Positions 18,684 through 28,540 are shown, counted from the stretch's first letter. The stretch: DNA of 64,000 nucleotides from Synergistales bacterium (GCA_025997955.1 BNVH01000008.1:1-64000); one strand, 5' to 3'. The notes: generated by a model from the sequence alone, not told the origin. Translations and numbers: made by a program.

Positions 18684-18723
18684 ATTCAAGTTCTGAATAA
18701 TTTGAATATACAACCTCTATCAC

Positions 18724-18752
18724 TTGCGTATCTCGGTAAATTGGCGTATAGT
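18724..18752 (+). promoter_or_regulatory. Promoter of the flagellar operon
   Basis: TTGCGT, exact 17-base spacer, TATAGT, 36 bases upstream of the fliE start. This is a sigma70-like pattern; I see no sigma28 or sigma54 consensus here. Confidence 0.55.
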
Positions 18753-18787
18753 GCTTTATGTAGATTTTTATCGGGGGGATTTTACTT

Positions 18788-19135
18788 ATGGGTTCAATAT
18801 TGTTGGACATGACTCAGTTTTCGGACACGAAAAAGATAGATTCCAAGCCAGTTTCAAATAATTCAAGCGCTCTTCCGAGGCTAAGCGAGCCTGAGGAATC
18901 CATTAAACAGGGGAAGGTTTCCTTTGAGGAGATGTTGACTTCCTCTATGAAAGAAGTCAACGTACTTCAACTTGAGGCGGACGATAAAGTAGCCAAGCTC
19001 GCCACAGGTGATGTGGAGGACATTTCAGAAGTTGTGCTGGCCTCGTCTCGGGCTGAGGTTGCTCTCAGGATGCTCATGGAACTTCGTAACAAGTTCGTTG
19101 ACGCATACCAGCAACTATCCAGAATATCAGCTTAA
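18788..19135 (+). CDS. fliE: Flagellar hook-basal body protein FliE
   Basis: 115 aa. The C-terminal two thirds match FliE: VSFEEMLTSSMKEVNVLQLEADDK, then GDVEDISEVVLASSRAEVALRMLMELRNKFVDAYQQLSRI, the typical helical end. It links the MS ring to the rod inside the type III export gate. Start ATG 18788 has TCGGGGGGAT upstream. It opens the operon; flgB and flgC, which usually precede fliE, are not in the window. Confidence 0.93.
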   Translation: MGSILLDMTQFSDTKKIDSKPVSNNSSALPRLSEPEESIKQGKVSFEEMLTSSMKEVNVLQLEADDKVAKLATGDVEDISEVVLASSRAEVALRMLMELRNKFVDAYQQLSRISA

Positions 19136-19169
19136 TTGAGCTGAAACTAAAGAAATCAACTAAGAGATT

Positions 19170-20735
19170 ATGGAGAATCTAAAGCGACTGTCGGCCAAAT
19201 TCCTGTTTTTTTGGGGCGGATTGAAAACGTGGCAAAAAGTATCTCTGTTTGCTGCTGTTTTTTTGGTGACGGGCTTGCTTGCTTTTATGGTGTTTTGGGC
19301 TGGGCGCGTTTCTTACGAACCGCTCTACGCCGGGTTGGAGGTAAACGACCAGGCGGCTATTGTGGCGTACCTAAAAGAAAACAATATTTCGTATCAAGTC
19401 GATTCTGTTGCAAACGCTATCCTTCTTCCGCGTGACCAGATTTACGAGGCGCGTCTTGCTTTGGCTCAGGAGGGGCTTCCCAAAGGGAATAGCACTGGGT
19501 TTGAGATTTTCGACGACTCAAAGATGGGCATGAGTGAGTTTCAACAGAAGATAACGTATATTCGCGCGCGTGAGGGAGAGTTGCAGCGCACAATAGCGCA
19601 GTTGGATTCCGTTGAGTTCTCCAAGGTCAGCATAATAATCCCTGAAGAACGGCTTTTCTTGGCGCAGCAGAGACCGTCCACGGCGTCTGTCCTTTTAAAA
19701 CTGAAGTCGGGGAATCAGCTCGGTTCTCCTCAAATAAAAGCCATACTTCACCTTGTCTCGCGCAGCGTCGACGGGCTTTTGCCGGAGAACGTCACCATAG
19801 TGGACACAACCGGCCGAATTTTGTCTGACCTCGTTGGGGAGGACTTGATTTACTCCTTTGACAGTGGAAACTCCGTCAAATCCATACAAAGAGACCTTGA
19901 GCGTCAGCGCGAAAAGGAGATAGAGTTTCGGGTTCGTCAGATGTTAGAGCAGGTGTTCGGCCCCGGGAGCGTCAGCGTGCGCGTGACCATGGATTTGGAT
20001 TTCGATAAAATTTCGCGCTCATCTCGGGAATACTACCCCAACGCCGACACAGGGCAGGGGGTTCCGCGTAGCACAAGCCGAATGGAAGAAAGCTATACGG
20101 GGCAGTCCCAACCACCCGGAGGCGTCCCCGGGACGACTACAAATATACCGGGCTATGCCATAAATACACAAAACACTGATAGCGAGTACAACAAATCCGA
20201 CGCTACCACAAACTACGAGATAACCACGCGTGAGAGCCAGGAAGTTATGACGCCGGGCAGAGTACGCCGTCTGACGGCGTCGGTTTTGGTCGACGGCGAA
20301 CTTACGGAAGAACGTTTGGTCGAAGTCAGGGATTTGGTTTCGTCCGCTATTGGCTTCAGCGAGGCTCGGGGCGACAGCCTCGTCGTAAAGTCCATGAAGT
20401 TCTCCACGATTTTGGCCGACGCCATTGCCGAAGAGCTTAGACATGAACGGATATATCGTTTAGCGATAGGTTCTCTTGTCGGCATTGTGTTATTGATTTT
20501 TGTCTCGGCGATGTTCTATTGGTGGTATCGCAGACGCCAAGAACGGCTTGCGCGCGAAGCCATCGAAAGAGACACCAAGAAGGTACCCACGTTGCAGGAG
20601 ATGCTCACTTCACCGGACGCCTTGGCGTTTCAGGGTGAGATGGCGGTGCTTGAGGAACAGCTCAAGGCATACTGCCGAAGCAACCCGGATGAAGTGGCCA
20701 ACCTTGTCAATGAGTGGATTTCGACGGATAACTGA
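19170..20735 (+). CDS. fliF: Flagellar MS-ring protein FliF
   Basis: 521 aa. Two membrane helices (about residues 25-45 and 430-450) bracket a periplasmic part with the ring-building motifs (YEPLYAGLEVNDQAAIVAYLKENNI; GFEIFDDSKMGMSEFQQKITYIRAREGELQRTI). A Gly/Pro/Thr-rich disordered insert lies at about 295-345. The cytoplasmic C-terminus is the FliG-binding tail. It forms the MS ring at the base of the flagellum. Confidence 0.97.
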   Translation: MENLKRLSAKFLFFWGGLKTWQKVSLFAAVFLVTGLLAFMVFWAGRVSYEPLYAGLEVNDQAAIVAYLKENNISYQVDSVANAILLPRDQIYEARLALAQEGLPKGNSTGFEIFDDSKMGMSEFQQKITYIRAREGELQRTIAQLDSVEFSKVSIIIPEERLFLAQQRPSTASVLLKLKSGNQLGSPQIKAILHLVSRSVDGLLPENVTIVDTTGRILSDLVGEDLIYSFDSGNSVKSIQRDLERQREKEIEFRVRQMLEQVFGPGSVSVRVTMDLDFDKISRSSREYYPNADTGQGVPRSTSRMEESYTGQSQPPGGVPGTTTNIPGYAINTQNTDSEYNKSDATTNYEITTRESQEVMTPGRVRRLTASVLVDGELTEERLVEVRDLVSSAIGFSEARGDSLVVKSMKFSTILADAIAEELRHERIYRLAIGSLVGIVLLIFVSAMFYWWYRRRQERLAREAIERDTKKVPTLQEMLTSPDALAFQGEMAVLEEQLKAYCRSNPDEVANLVNEWISTDN

Positions 20736-20782
20736 CGCGTAACTACATAAGAGAAATATAGAGAGATCAGAGGAGTTCTTTG

Positions 20783-21799
20783 ATGGCAAAGGGAATGGGA
20801 GCCAATATTTCCAACAGAGAGAAAATAGCCGTTCTCATGGTGGCTTTGGGGAACGATATAGCCGCTGAGGTTTACAAACACCTCGACGACACTACTATCG
20901 AGCTTATTACCCTTGAAATAGCCAACCTCAGAAAGGTTACGCCGGACCTCAAACTTGAGGTTATGAAAGAAGCTCAAGAGATTCTTATGGCTCGTGAGTT
21001 TATGGCTAAGGGCGGCGTGGACTACGCGCGCGATATTTTGGAGCGCGCCCTCGGGCCGGAGCGAGCGCAAAACTTGCTCACAAGAATCACGGCCAGCCTG
21101 CAGGTTCGCCCCTTCGACTTTATGCGTCATACGGACGCGCAGCAGATACTGGGCTTTATACAGAGCGAACATCCCCAGACCATCGCTCTCATTCTGTCGT
21201 ATCTCGACGCGCCGCAGGCCGCCATGATAATAAGCGGTCTTCCCGCCGTCATGCAGGCGGAGGTCGCGAGACGCATAGCTAAAATGGATCGTATCACACC
21301 CGAGATATTGCGGGAGGTGGAGCGCGTGCTTGAGCGTAAGCTGAGTACGGTCATGGGTCAGGACTTTACTTTGGCGGGAGGCATCGACGCCGTTGTGGCC
21401 ATCATAAACAGCGCCGACCGCACTACGGAGCGCAACATTATGGAGTACCTCGAGGAGAACGACCCGGAGCTCGCGGAAGAAATAAAGAAACGCCTTTTCG
21501 TGTTCGAGGACATCATTCGCTTGGACGACCGCTCTTTGCAGCGCGTACTGCGCGAGGTGGATATGAAAGAGCTTGGTCTGGCTCTCAAGGGCGCTACCGA
21601 GGAGTTGCGCGTCAAGTTTTTCAAGAACATGTCGAAGCGCGCCGCCGAAATGCTTTCGGAGGACATGGAATACATGGGGCCGGTGCGAGTCAAGGACGTG
21701 GAAGAATCTCAGCAAAAGGTCGTCAACGTTGTACGCTCGCTTGAAGAGGCTGGCGAGATAGTTATAGCGGCCGGCGGAGAGGACGAGTTGGTTGTCTAA
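20783..21799 (+). CDS. fliG: Flagellar motor switch protein FliG
   Basis: 338 aa. ATG 20783 follows an AGGAG box; the upstream TTG is less likely. Features: GxEKIAVLMVALG-like N-terminus binding FliF, central EHPQTIALILSYL motif, and the C-terminal torque domain with FVFEDIIRLDDRSLQRVLREVD, containing the charged residues that meet the stator. Normal length. It overlaps functionally with fliF and fliH, its operon neighbours. Confidence 0.97.
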   Translation: MAKGMGANISNREKIAVLMVALGNDIAAEVYKHLDDTTIELITLEIANLRKVTPDLKLEVMKEAQEILMAREFMAKGGVDYARDILERALGPERAQNLLTRITASLQVRPFDFMRHTDAQQILGFIQSEHPQTIALILSYLDAPQAAMIISGLPAVMQAEVARRIAKMDRITPEILREVERVLERKLSTVMGQDFTLAGGIDAVVAIINSADRTTERNIMEYLEENDPELAEEIKKRLFVFEDIIRLDDRSLQRVLREVDMKELGLALKGATEELRVKFFKNMSKRAAEMLSEDMEYMGPVRVKDVEESQQKVVNVVRSLEEAGEIVIAAGGEDELVV

Positions 21800-21800
21800 T

Positions 21801-23009
21801 ATGCGACAAGGCGTTCTGCGCGCGGTTCGTCTTTTGCCGGACGCCGTAAAAATAGGGAATATCGAGGACAAAGCTGCTCTTTCTGCCGACCAGGAGGAAG
21901 AGCAGAATTCTTATGACGAAGAATCTCCGGAGAGTTTGTCCTCTCTTTCGGGGTCGCAAGTTCAGTTTCAGACTATTGAGAAAAAACGGGAAGAAAACCA
22001 AAGGAATGGCGCGTCGGGAAACGCTGAAAGCAAAACAGAAAACGTCCCCGATCCTCTGCTTGAACTGAAAAAACAGATTTCTGAGTTGCGGGACAGTTTA
22101 TCCGCCGCCGAGGCGGCCAAAGCCGACTTGACCGGCAAACTTGCCGCCACAGAGCGAGAGCTCGGCAGTGTCAGGGAGGCTTGCGCTCAAAAGGAGCGCG
22201 ATGTGGAGGCCGGCGCGGAGGCCGCTAAAGAAGAGGCTAGAGCGGCGGGGCGCGAGATAGGACATTCCGAGGGGCTTGATAGCGGATACAAAGACGGTAT
22301 AGAAAAAGCCAAAGTCGAAATTTCCTCTCAATATAGGGAAAAGTTCTCGCGCCTTATCGCAACCTTGGAGAGTATATCAGGAAATTTAGAATCGAAATTC
22401 ACTGACATTGTAGAGCTGAACAAACCGCGAATGCTGCGCCTGTGGCAGGATATGCTTGAAAAAATGCTTCAAAGAGAGCTCAACGTCACGCCTGACGCTG
22501 TACTTGACGTTCTCTCAAGCGTTCTGTCCCGCCTGAGCGACAAAAACCGCATACTCATATACGTGGCGCCCGAGGACTTGGAGATTTTGCAAGATAGCCT
22601 GCAGGGTGAGTTTGAGGATGTTCTGCGCGGGGTCAAGCGTCTTGATGTAAAACCGGACGCCAGCGTCGACAAGGGAAGTTGCATAGTGGAGACAGACCTT
22701 GGCATATACGACGCGCGTTGGCGCACTCAGCTTGACCAGATAGAGGGAGTATTTGAAAAATTGCTCGTCCAGCTCGGCAAGACGCCAAAACTAAAAACGG
22801 AAACTCATACCCGCCCCAAAAAACTTGTCGACGCTGATATTGAAACAGGACCCGCTCCGACAGAAGACGAAGACGCTCTGGAAAACGACGTTGACAGTGA
22901 CGACGCCCTCGAAGTTTCGGACGTTGCGTCACCAAAGAAGCCGGCGCCAAGAAAAAAGGCGCCTTCCGCAAAAACGTCTTCCGCCAAAAAGAAACCGGAG
23001 ACAAAATAA
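21801..23009 (+). CDS. fliH: Flagellar export ATPase regulator FliH (extended)
   Basis: 402 aa, longer than most FliH proteins (about 230-280). The ATG at 21801, one base after the fliG stop, is preferred to an upstream TTG. A central coiled coil (about 85-180) ends in a GHSEGLDSGYKDGIEKAK segment of the GxxxG-repeat type typical of FliH, followed by the FliH/HrpE globular region. A C-terminal tail from about residue 330 is acidic and then Lys/Pro/Ala/Ser-rich and looks disordered. It regulates and docks the FliI ATPase; its stop overlaps the fliI start (TAATG). Confidence 0.85.
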   Translation: MRQGVLRAVRLLPDAVKIGNIEDKAALSADQEEEQNSYDEESPESLSSLSGSQVQFQTIEKKREENQRNGASGNAESKTENVPDPLLELKKQISELRDSLSAAEAAKADLTGKLAATERELGSVREACAQKERDVEAGAEAAKEEARAAGREIGHSEGLDSGYKDGIEKAKVEISSQYREKFSRLIATLESISGNLESKFTDIVELNKPRMLRLWQDMLEKMLQRELNVTPDAVLDVLSSVLSRLSDKNRILIYVAPEDLEILQDSLQGEFEDVLRGVKRLDVKPDASVDKGSCIVETDLGIYDARWRTQLDQIEGVFEKLLVQLGKTPKLKTETHTRPKKLVDADIETGPAPTEDEDALENDVDSDDALEVSDVASPKKPAPRKKAPSAKTSSAKKKPETK

Positions 23010-24331
23010 TGGAGGATACGGAGCTTTTTTCTGTAGTCGAACAGGAGCTCGAAAAGTTACAGCTTGTCAAAATAAACGGACGCGTTGTGCAGGTTGTGGG
23101 TCTCGTGGCGGAGTCGCAGGGGCCTGACGTAAGAGTCGGGGACCTTTGCAGAATTTGTTTCCGTGACGGATCTCACGGCCTCAATGCTGAAGTGGTCGGT
23201 TTTCGCGGCGATAGAGTGCTTTTGATGCCGCTTGGCGACCTCAGGGAAGTTGGGCCTGGCAGCGATGTTCTTTCTATGGATCACCCCTTGGGAGTAGCCG
23301 TCGGCGACGGTCTTTTGGGGCGGATTTTGGACGGCCTCGGAGAGCCCCTTGACGACAAGGGGCCGCTTATGACCACGGACTTTTACCCCCTGCACGCAGA
23401 GCCGCCTCACCCATTGCGCCGCAAAATGGTAGACACTCCTCTTTCGGTGGGCGTGAAGGTTATAGACGGCCTGCTGACGCTCGGAACTGGGCAGAGAATC
23501 GGGATATTCGCCGGCTCGGGCGTCGGCAAAAGCACATTGCTCGGCATGATGGCGCGTTACACAACGGCGGATGTAAATGTCATATCATTGGTTGGTGAGC
23601 GCGGGCGTGAGGTGCGGGAGTTTATAGAGCGCGACTTGGGGCCGGAGGGGCTTGCGCGGTCCGTCATTATCATAGCCACATCGGACCAGCCGCCCCTTAT
23701 ACGTCTCAAGGCGGCTCTCACAGCTACGGCCGTAGCCGAGTTCTTTCGGGATGAGGGCAAAAACGTTCTTCTTATGATGGACTCCATCACCCGCGTTGCG
23801 AGGGCGCAGCGCGAAATCGGTTTGGCCATAGGCGAACCTCCGACCACTCGCGGTTACACGCCGTCGGTGTTTGAAATGCTGCCGCAGATACTCGAACGCG
23901 CTGGCGCGGGCATCGTGGGAAGCATAACGGGCGTTTACACGGTTCTTGTTGAAGGTGATGACATGAACGAGCCGGTGGCGGATACGGTGAGGGGTGTTTT
24001 GGACGGACACATAGTTCTGTCAAGACGCATAGCATCGAGAAATTTCTATCCGTCCGTGAGTGTATTGGAGAGCGTAAGCCGCGTCATGCCGGCTATAGTG
24101 TCACCCGAACACATGGCGGCGGCCGGGCGTGTGCGGGACCTCTTAGCTACTTACGCCGAGTCTGAGGATCTCATCAATATCGGGGCGTACAAAACCGGGG
24201 CAAATGAGCGAGTGGACTGGGCATTGACGCACCTCGAGGCGGTACGGTCCTTTATGTTGCAGAAAGTCCAAGAGACATCTTCATACGAGGAAACCGTGGA
24301 GCAAATTGTCAAGCTCGCGCCGGAAAAATAA
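23009..24331 (+). CDS. fliI: Flagellum-specific ATP synthase FliI
   Basis: 440 aa. F1-beta-like export ATPase: Walker A GIFAGSGVGKSTLLG near 168-182, VSLVGERGREVREFIE, Walker B LLMMDSITRVARAQREIGLAIGEPPTTRGYTPSVF, and the type III export family signature in the same segment. It powers or assists export of flagellar subunits. Start ATG overlaps the last base of fliH. A 126-base gap with weak promoter-like TATAAT/TATAGT boxes separates it from fliJ. Confidence 0.97.
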   Translation: MEDTELFSVVEQELEKLQLVKINGRVVQVVGLVAESQGPDVRVGDLCRICFRDGSHGLNAEVVGFRGDRVLLMPLGDLREVGPGSDVLSMDHPLGVAVGDGLLGRILDGLGEPLDDKGPLMTTDFYPLHAEPPHPLRRKMVDTPLSVGVKVIDGLLTLGTGQRIGIFAGSGVGKSTLLGMMARYTTADVNVISLVGERGREVREFIERDLGPEGLARSVIIIATSDQPPLIRLKAALTATAVAEFFRDEGKNVLLMMDSITRVARAQREIGLAIGEPPTTRGYTPSVFEMLPQILERAGAGIVGSITGVYTVLVEGDDMNEPVADTVRGVLDGHIVLSRRIASRNFYPSVSVLESVSRVMPAIVSPEHMAAAGRVRDLLATYAESEDLINIGAYKTGANERVDWALTHLEAVRSFMLQKVQETSSYEETVEQIVKLAPEK

Positions 24332-24457
24332 GTTTCTGGTTAAAAGTTTTTTAATTTTGCGCAATTTTCTATAAAATGGTTGTATAATCTGGTATAGTAG
24401 CGTGAGTAATATGACGTAGTTATTAAAACCTGTTTTTTTGGAGGACATAAATCAAAA

Positions 24458-24937
24458 ATGCAGCAGCGTATCCAGAGATTCAGCCGTATATTGAAACTCA
24501 GAGAAAATGATCGCCAGACGGAACGTATAACTTTGGCGGAGGAGCTTAGGGAAGAAGACGCCGTTTTGCGTAGGTTGGAGTCTTTGGGGAATGAGAAATC
24601 CAGAGCTCTTGATGATTTTAGAAGCAGCGGAGAACAGACGCTTTCGCGGCAGGAGATATGGTTTCAGAGGCAGACTATCGAGGTAATCGACAAGCATATT
24701 GATAAGAGCAAGATTCAATTCAACGACGTGCAGCACAGGATAGTCGAGACCGAGGAGCGTCTTATTGAGCGCCACCGCGATGTGCGTATGATGGAGGGCT
24801 ATGTCGACCGTCTAAAAACCGACGCGGTAAAGGTCGTTCTTGACGCCGAGCAGTCGGAGTTGGATGACATTGCCGTTATACGTTATGCGCGCCTCTCGTC
24901 TAACCCGTTTTCGTCCTCGCCGTCGCGCGGAAAGTAA
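24458..24937 (+). CDS. fliJ: Flagellar export protein FliJ
   Basis: 159 aa, almost entirely helical and rich in Glu, Arg, Lys and Gln, as expected for the two-helix coiled coil of FliJ. Starts MQQRIQRFSRILKLRENDRQ with TTGGAGG upstream. The position directly after fliI is the normal one for fliJ; sequence alone would be weak evidence, the context makes it firm. It sits in the FliI hexamer and couples it to the export gate. Confidence 0.85.
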   Translation: MQQRIQRFSRILKLRENDRQTERITLAEELREEDAVLRRLESLGNEKSRALDDFRSSGEQTLSRQEIWFQRQTIEVIDKHIDKSKIQFNDVQHRIVETEERLIERHRDVRMMEGYVDRLKTDAVKVVLDAEQSELDDIAVIRYARLSSNPFSSSPSRGK

Positions 24938-24958
24938 AAATTAGCCAGAAATGCCGTG

Positions 24959-25003
24959 CCGCTTGGTAATCGCTTCTATGCGATTATCGAAGCGGCGTTT
25001 GTT
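24959..25003 (+). terminator. Hairpin between fliJ and the transglycosylase gene
   Basis: CCGCTT pairs with AAGCGG and TAATCGC with GCGATTA, followed by CGTTTGTTT. It could act as a partial terminator or mRNA-processing site within the operon, lowering or protecting one side. Confidence 0.5.
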
Positions 25004-25018
25004 TAAGGAGGTATTTTA

Positions 25019-25585
25019 ATGATCCCTGATATGACAAGCATCAACAAAGTTATTGACCGTATGGAAGAATTAGCCCGGAAGTGCAACCCGGAGCTTTCGG
25101 GTTCCAATTCTTCTGGGGCTCTGAAGGAGCGTTTTGTGGATGTTTTAGATGAAAAGCAAAACAGAAAAGCCGCCAGAGGCAGAACGAACGCGCAAAGTTC
25201 AATCGAAGAGATGAGGCAGATAGCGTCCCGCTATGCCGATGAGTATAATATAGATGAAGAACTTGTCAGGGCGCTCATTCAGGTCGAGTCAGGATGGAAG
25301 CCGGACGCCGTATCGACAAAGGGCGCGCGCGGCCTTATGCAGCTCATGCCTCGCACCGCGTCTACGCTTGGAGTAGAAGATTCGTTCGATCCCGAAGAAA
25401 ATATCGAGGGCGGGGTAAAATATCTGTCACAATTGACCGATAAATATAAGGGGGATATAGAAAAGGCGTTAGCGGCCTACAACGCCGGGCCGACCAGAAT
25501 AGATTCGGGCGCTATGCCAAAAGAGACATCGCGTTATGTTAAGAATGTAATGTCCTTGTATCACCGTTATCGGGAGGAAGAATAA
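25019..25585 (+). CDS. Lytic transglycosylase (SLT domain)
   Basis: 188 aa. The C-terminal 110 residues form an SLT domain: ALIQVESGWKPDAVSTKGARGLMQLMPRTAS (catalytic glutamate in the VES motif) and LAAYNAGPTRID. There is no signal peptide, so it would have to leave by the flagellar export route or another path, as FlgJ does. Probably opens peptidoglycan for the rod. Ribosome site AAGGAGG 7 bases before ATG; it abuts the next gene with no gap. Confidence 0.88.
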   Translation: MIPDMTSINKVIDRMEELARKCNPELSGSNSSGALKERFVDVLDEKQNRKAARGRTNAQSSIEEMRQIASRYADEYNIDEELVRALIQVESGWKPDAVSTKGARGLMQLMPRTASTLGVEDSFDPEENIEGGVKYLSQLTDKYKGDIEKALAAYNAGPTRIDSGAMPKETSRYVKNVMSLYHRYREEE

Positions 25586-26248
25586 ATGGCCGAGGAACGC
25601 AACAGAAGAGACGCGGATGAACAGCAGGAATCAAGACCGGTAGCGCCCAAAAAACAGAAAAAACGCGGAAAGGCTGGAGTTTTTTTTCTGTCGCTCTTGC
25701 TTGCCATAGGCGCCGCGTCCGGATTGCATTTTAGCGGCATGTGGGACGGTCGTCCCTTTCTTTGGGAGTTTTTGCCAAAAATCCCCTATGTCGGCAAAAA
25801 CCTTTCCGGTTTTTTAAAAGTGCCTGAACAGTACACTTTGACGGCGGCGGATAGGCGCGCCTTTGAGCTTACAGAATGGCAAAAACGTCTTGATGAGCGT
25901 GAAAAAGGCCTGACAAACAGAGAATCAGAGGTCAATACCATATCTGGCGACCTCAACACGAGAGCGTCCCGCCTGTCGCAGCAAGAGGAGCGGGCAAGAC
26001 AGAATCCGACCCAGAGGTCAAACGCCGCGGAGCCTGACAGCGCGGAAAGAAAGCTGATAGACCAGGTGGCCAAGACATATCAGGACATGTCAGCGCGAAA
26101 CGCGGCTCAGATAATTGAGCAAGTGTCAGAGCCTTTGGCCGTTGAGCTTTTACAAAAACTTCCCGTGGACGCCCGCGGTTCTATCCTGGGAAAGATGGAG
26201 CCCAGAAAAGCCGCCCGGCTGACGGAGCTTATGGCCGGACGCCCTTAA
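25586..26248 (+). CDS. MotE-like membrane protein with MgtE N-terminal-type domain
   Basis: 220 aa. Basic N-terminus, one membrane helix at about 33-50, a coiled coil near 85-140 (KRLDEREKGLTNRESEV onward) and a C-terminal helical repeat like the MgtE intracellular N domain (VAKTYQDMSARNAAQIIEQVSEPLAVELLQKLP). This matches MotE-type stator chaperones and similar proteins found between fliJ and fliK in many flagellar operons. Starts directly after the transglycosylase stop. Confidence 0.78.
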   Translation: MAEERNRRDADEQQESRPVAPKKQKKRGKAGVFFLSLLLAIGAASGLHFSGMWDGRPFLWEFLPKIPYVGKNLSGFLKVPEQYTLTAADRRAFELTEWQKRLDEREKGLTNRESEVNTISGDLNTRASRLSQQEERARQNPTQRSNAAEPDSAERKLIDQVAKTYQDMSARNAAQIIEQVSEPLAVELLQKLPVDARGSILGKMEPRKAARLTELMAGRP

Positions 26249-26293
26249 TATAGTTTTTAATATAGCAAGCGAGAGAGTTAGAGGTGGGGCTTA

Positions 26294-28045
26294 ATGCAAG
26301 ACATGTTTCCTTTTCTGGTGACGGTTTCCGGCAGCGCTTCGGTCAACGCGAAAGCAAAGAAGTCGGACACTGGCAAATTTGACGCCAAAAAGTCCGAGAT
26401 CAAGAAGTTTGACGCCAAGAAGTCAAGCGCCAAAGACAGCGATGTCAGCCGCTATGACGCGAGAAACACGGATAAAAGCGAGCGTCGGCCGTTTGAGTCT
26501 GTTTTGAATCAGGTAGGGCTCGCCAAGACCGAGAAAGCCGCGCGTCAAGAGAAGGCGTCGCCTTTAGATAACCCTTCTACCGCGCCGCTTGGCGACGATA
26601 GCTCAAAGTTTAGCGCGTCCGCGTCCGAAAATTCAAATATAACGGATATATCGAACGCGATTGTCGCTTTCCTGTTCCCTCAGTCATCGGGGCTTGACGA
26701 AGGTATTGATTTAGCCGCTCTTTCCACTCAGGTGATAGGAGCTATGGAGGAGTTTTTGGCGGAACATCCGGAGCTTTCAAAGATAGCGTCCGATATTGGG
26801 CAGCAAAATATTGAGATGGGCGATGGCAACTTTGACATAGCTCGCCTCAAGTCCGCCCTTGAAGCGATGAAAAATCGCTATTCGGAGTACATGGCGAGTA
26901 GCTCGGATAGCGCTCCCGGCTCGCGTCTCATAGGTAGCGCCGCGCTTGCCGGCCTTACGGCGTCTTTCCTCAAAAAACTCCAAAGCTCAATAAATCAAAA
27001 ACAAGCGCAGTCTGAGCCGTCTGAAATTCCGACAGATGGTTTGACCGGCGAGTCTTTGCCCGGCGAGGGTGAACTTGCCCTAAATCCGCTTCTCACCGAA
27101 ACAGATAAAAATGTTTCGCCCGCCGACGGCGAGGTGGAAGATCTCGCCGCCCAAATGCAGTTAGTGTCGCGTCTTTCGGCCTATCTGAAAAACAATCTCG
27201 CTGACGTCAAGGCGTCTCAGACGGAAAAGACAGGAAAATTATCCTCTTTCGACGCCCGCGTTGCCGCCCTTAATGACTCTGAGATTTTTAACGCTCAGAC
27301 CGCCGTGTCTGCCGTGCAAAGCGCAGGTCAGGGCGAGACGAACGCTTCCGGTTCAAATTCACAAAACTCGGCGTCGGAACGCGACGCCGAGGCGCCTCTC
27401 GTCGCGCCGCCTGATCAGCAAGGCTCCCAAAAAGAAACTTTGTCATCCGAGCTCAAAGATAAATCGAAGGGCTACGAAGACGCCGCGCTCAAAGCGTCCG
27501 AAGATGACGCCGGCAGCGCTCCGCGCACACAGGCGCGGCACGATAGCGGCGTGAACTTCGAGCAGTTTATGAACGGCGTGGCGCGCAGAACGGATAACGC
27601 CGCCCCCGCTCCCATGGAGCTTTCGCACGGGACCCCCTTATCTCAAAACGAGACGCTTCGCGATGGCATAGAAAACGTGGTGCGCTTTGCCCGAGTGAGC
27701 GGAGAGCAGAAAGCGTCCATGATAATCGACCCGCCGGCGTTGGGGCGCATAGTGGTGGAATTGAGCGCTACCGCCACTGGTTTGGAAGCTTCTATTAAAG
27801 TTAGCAGTGAACAAGTCCGACAATTAATACAGGAGGAGTTGTCGCAGCTTCGAAATTCTTTGGCTCAACAGGGCGTGGACTTGACGCAGTTCTCGGTCGA
27901 CGTTCAGCAGGACGACAGCCGAAGAGACCGCAACGACGGGCAGCAAGGCGGCAGGACGCGTACCTTTGCGGCAGACGACGAGCAAGACGAAGAAGCGAGC
28001 TTCCGAGTTGATTTAGATCAGGGCCTTTTATATTGGGTAGCCTGA
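26294..28045 (+). CDS. fliK: Flagellar hook-length control protein FliK
   Basis: 583 aa. Long low-complexity N-terminus with FDAKKS repeats (residues about 28-50) and Ser/Asp/Ala-rich stretches. The C-terminal FliK domain is recognisable: MIIDPPALGRIVVELSATATGLEASIKVSSEQVRQLIQEELSQLRNSLAQQGVDL in outline, which switches export specificity from hook to filament. The exported N-terminal part serves as the hook ruler, so length differences matter. Located before flgD as usual. Confidence 0.9.
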   Translation: MQDMFPFLVTVSGSASVNAKAKKSDTGKFDAKKSEIKKFDAKKSSAKDSDVSRYDARNTDKSERRPFESVLNQVGLAKTEKAARQEKASPLDNPSTAPLGDDSSKFSASASENSNITDISNAIVAFLFPQSSGLDEGIDLAALSTQVIGAMEEFLAEHPELSKIASDIGQQNIEMGDGNFDIARLKSALEAMKNRYSEYMASSSDSAPGSRLIGSAALAGLTASFLKKLQSSINQKQAQSEPSEIPTDGLTGESLPGEGELALNPLLTETDKNVSPADGEVEDLAAQMQLVSRLSAYLKNNLADVKASQTEKTGKLSSFDARVAALNDSEIFNAQTAVSAVQSAGQGETNASGSNSQNSASERDAEAPLVAPPDQQGSQKETLSSELKDKSKGYEDAALKASEDDAGSAPRTQARHDSGVNFEQFMNGVARRTDNAAPAPMELSHGTPLSQNETLRDGIENVVRFARVSGEQKASMIIDPPALGRIVVELSATATGLEASIKVSSEQVRQLIQEELSQLRNSLAQQGVDLTQFSVDVQQDDSRRDRNDGQQGGRTRTFAADDEQDEEASFRVDLDQGLLYWVA

Positions 28046-28084
28046 CGATAAAATAGATTTATGGTCAAGAAGGAGGTTTTTTAA

Positions 28085-28531
28085 GTGCCCAATGTAAACG
28101 GAGTAAGCGGAATTTCTTCCAAACAGCTTGAGAGCGCTTCCAAGACTGTTTCAAAAGAGCTTGATAAAGACGCGTTTTTGAAACTTCTCATAGCGGAGCT
28201 TTCCAACCAGGATCCTATGGACCCGATGAAAGACCGCGAATTTATCGCTCAGATGGCTCAGTTCAGCTCACTTGAGCAGATGACCAACATGGCGAGGGCC
28301 TTTGAGGGCGTCTCTGACATGCAGGCGTACTCGGCCGTGAGTTATGTCGGCAAGGTTGTGGCTTTCCAGTTCGAGGGCGCGGACGGCGTGAAGACGCCTG
28401 TAGCCGACGTGGTGGTGGCCGTGTGGTACGACGCCAATGAAGGCGTTATTTTAGAGACGTCGGGCTACGGAGACGTTCCCCTGAAGCAAATTGAGGGCGT
28501 CACGGATACTTTGCCGGGGACCGGAGCGTAA
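28085..28531 (+). CDS. flgD: Flagellar hook assembly scaffolding protein FlgD
   Basis: 148 aa, short form as in Bacillus. The diagnostic N-terminal segment is present: DAFLKLLIAELSNQDPMDPMKDREFIAQMAQFSSLEQM, then an SYVGKVVAF segment. Start is GTG with AAGGAGG 8 bases upstream. It caps the growing hook. The Rpn gene starts 9 bases after its stop, breaking the usual flgD-flgE adjacency. Confidence 0.95.
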   Translation: MPNVNGVSGISSKQLESASKTVSKELDKDAFLKLLIAELSNQDPMDPMKDREFIAQMAQFSSLEQMTNMARAFEGVSDMQAYSAVSYVGKVVAFQFEGADGVKTPVADVVVAVWYDANEGVILETSGYGDVPLKQIEGVTDTLPGTGA

Positions 28532-28540
28532 ACAAGGCTT

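Noticed and set aside
20630..21871. 413-codon open frame on the minus strand opposite fliG
   Set aside because: Antisense shadow of fliG; composition (His/Leu/Arg-rich) is that of a complementary strand, and fliG is certain.
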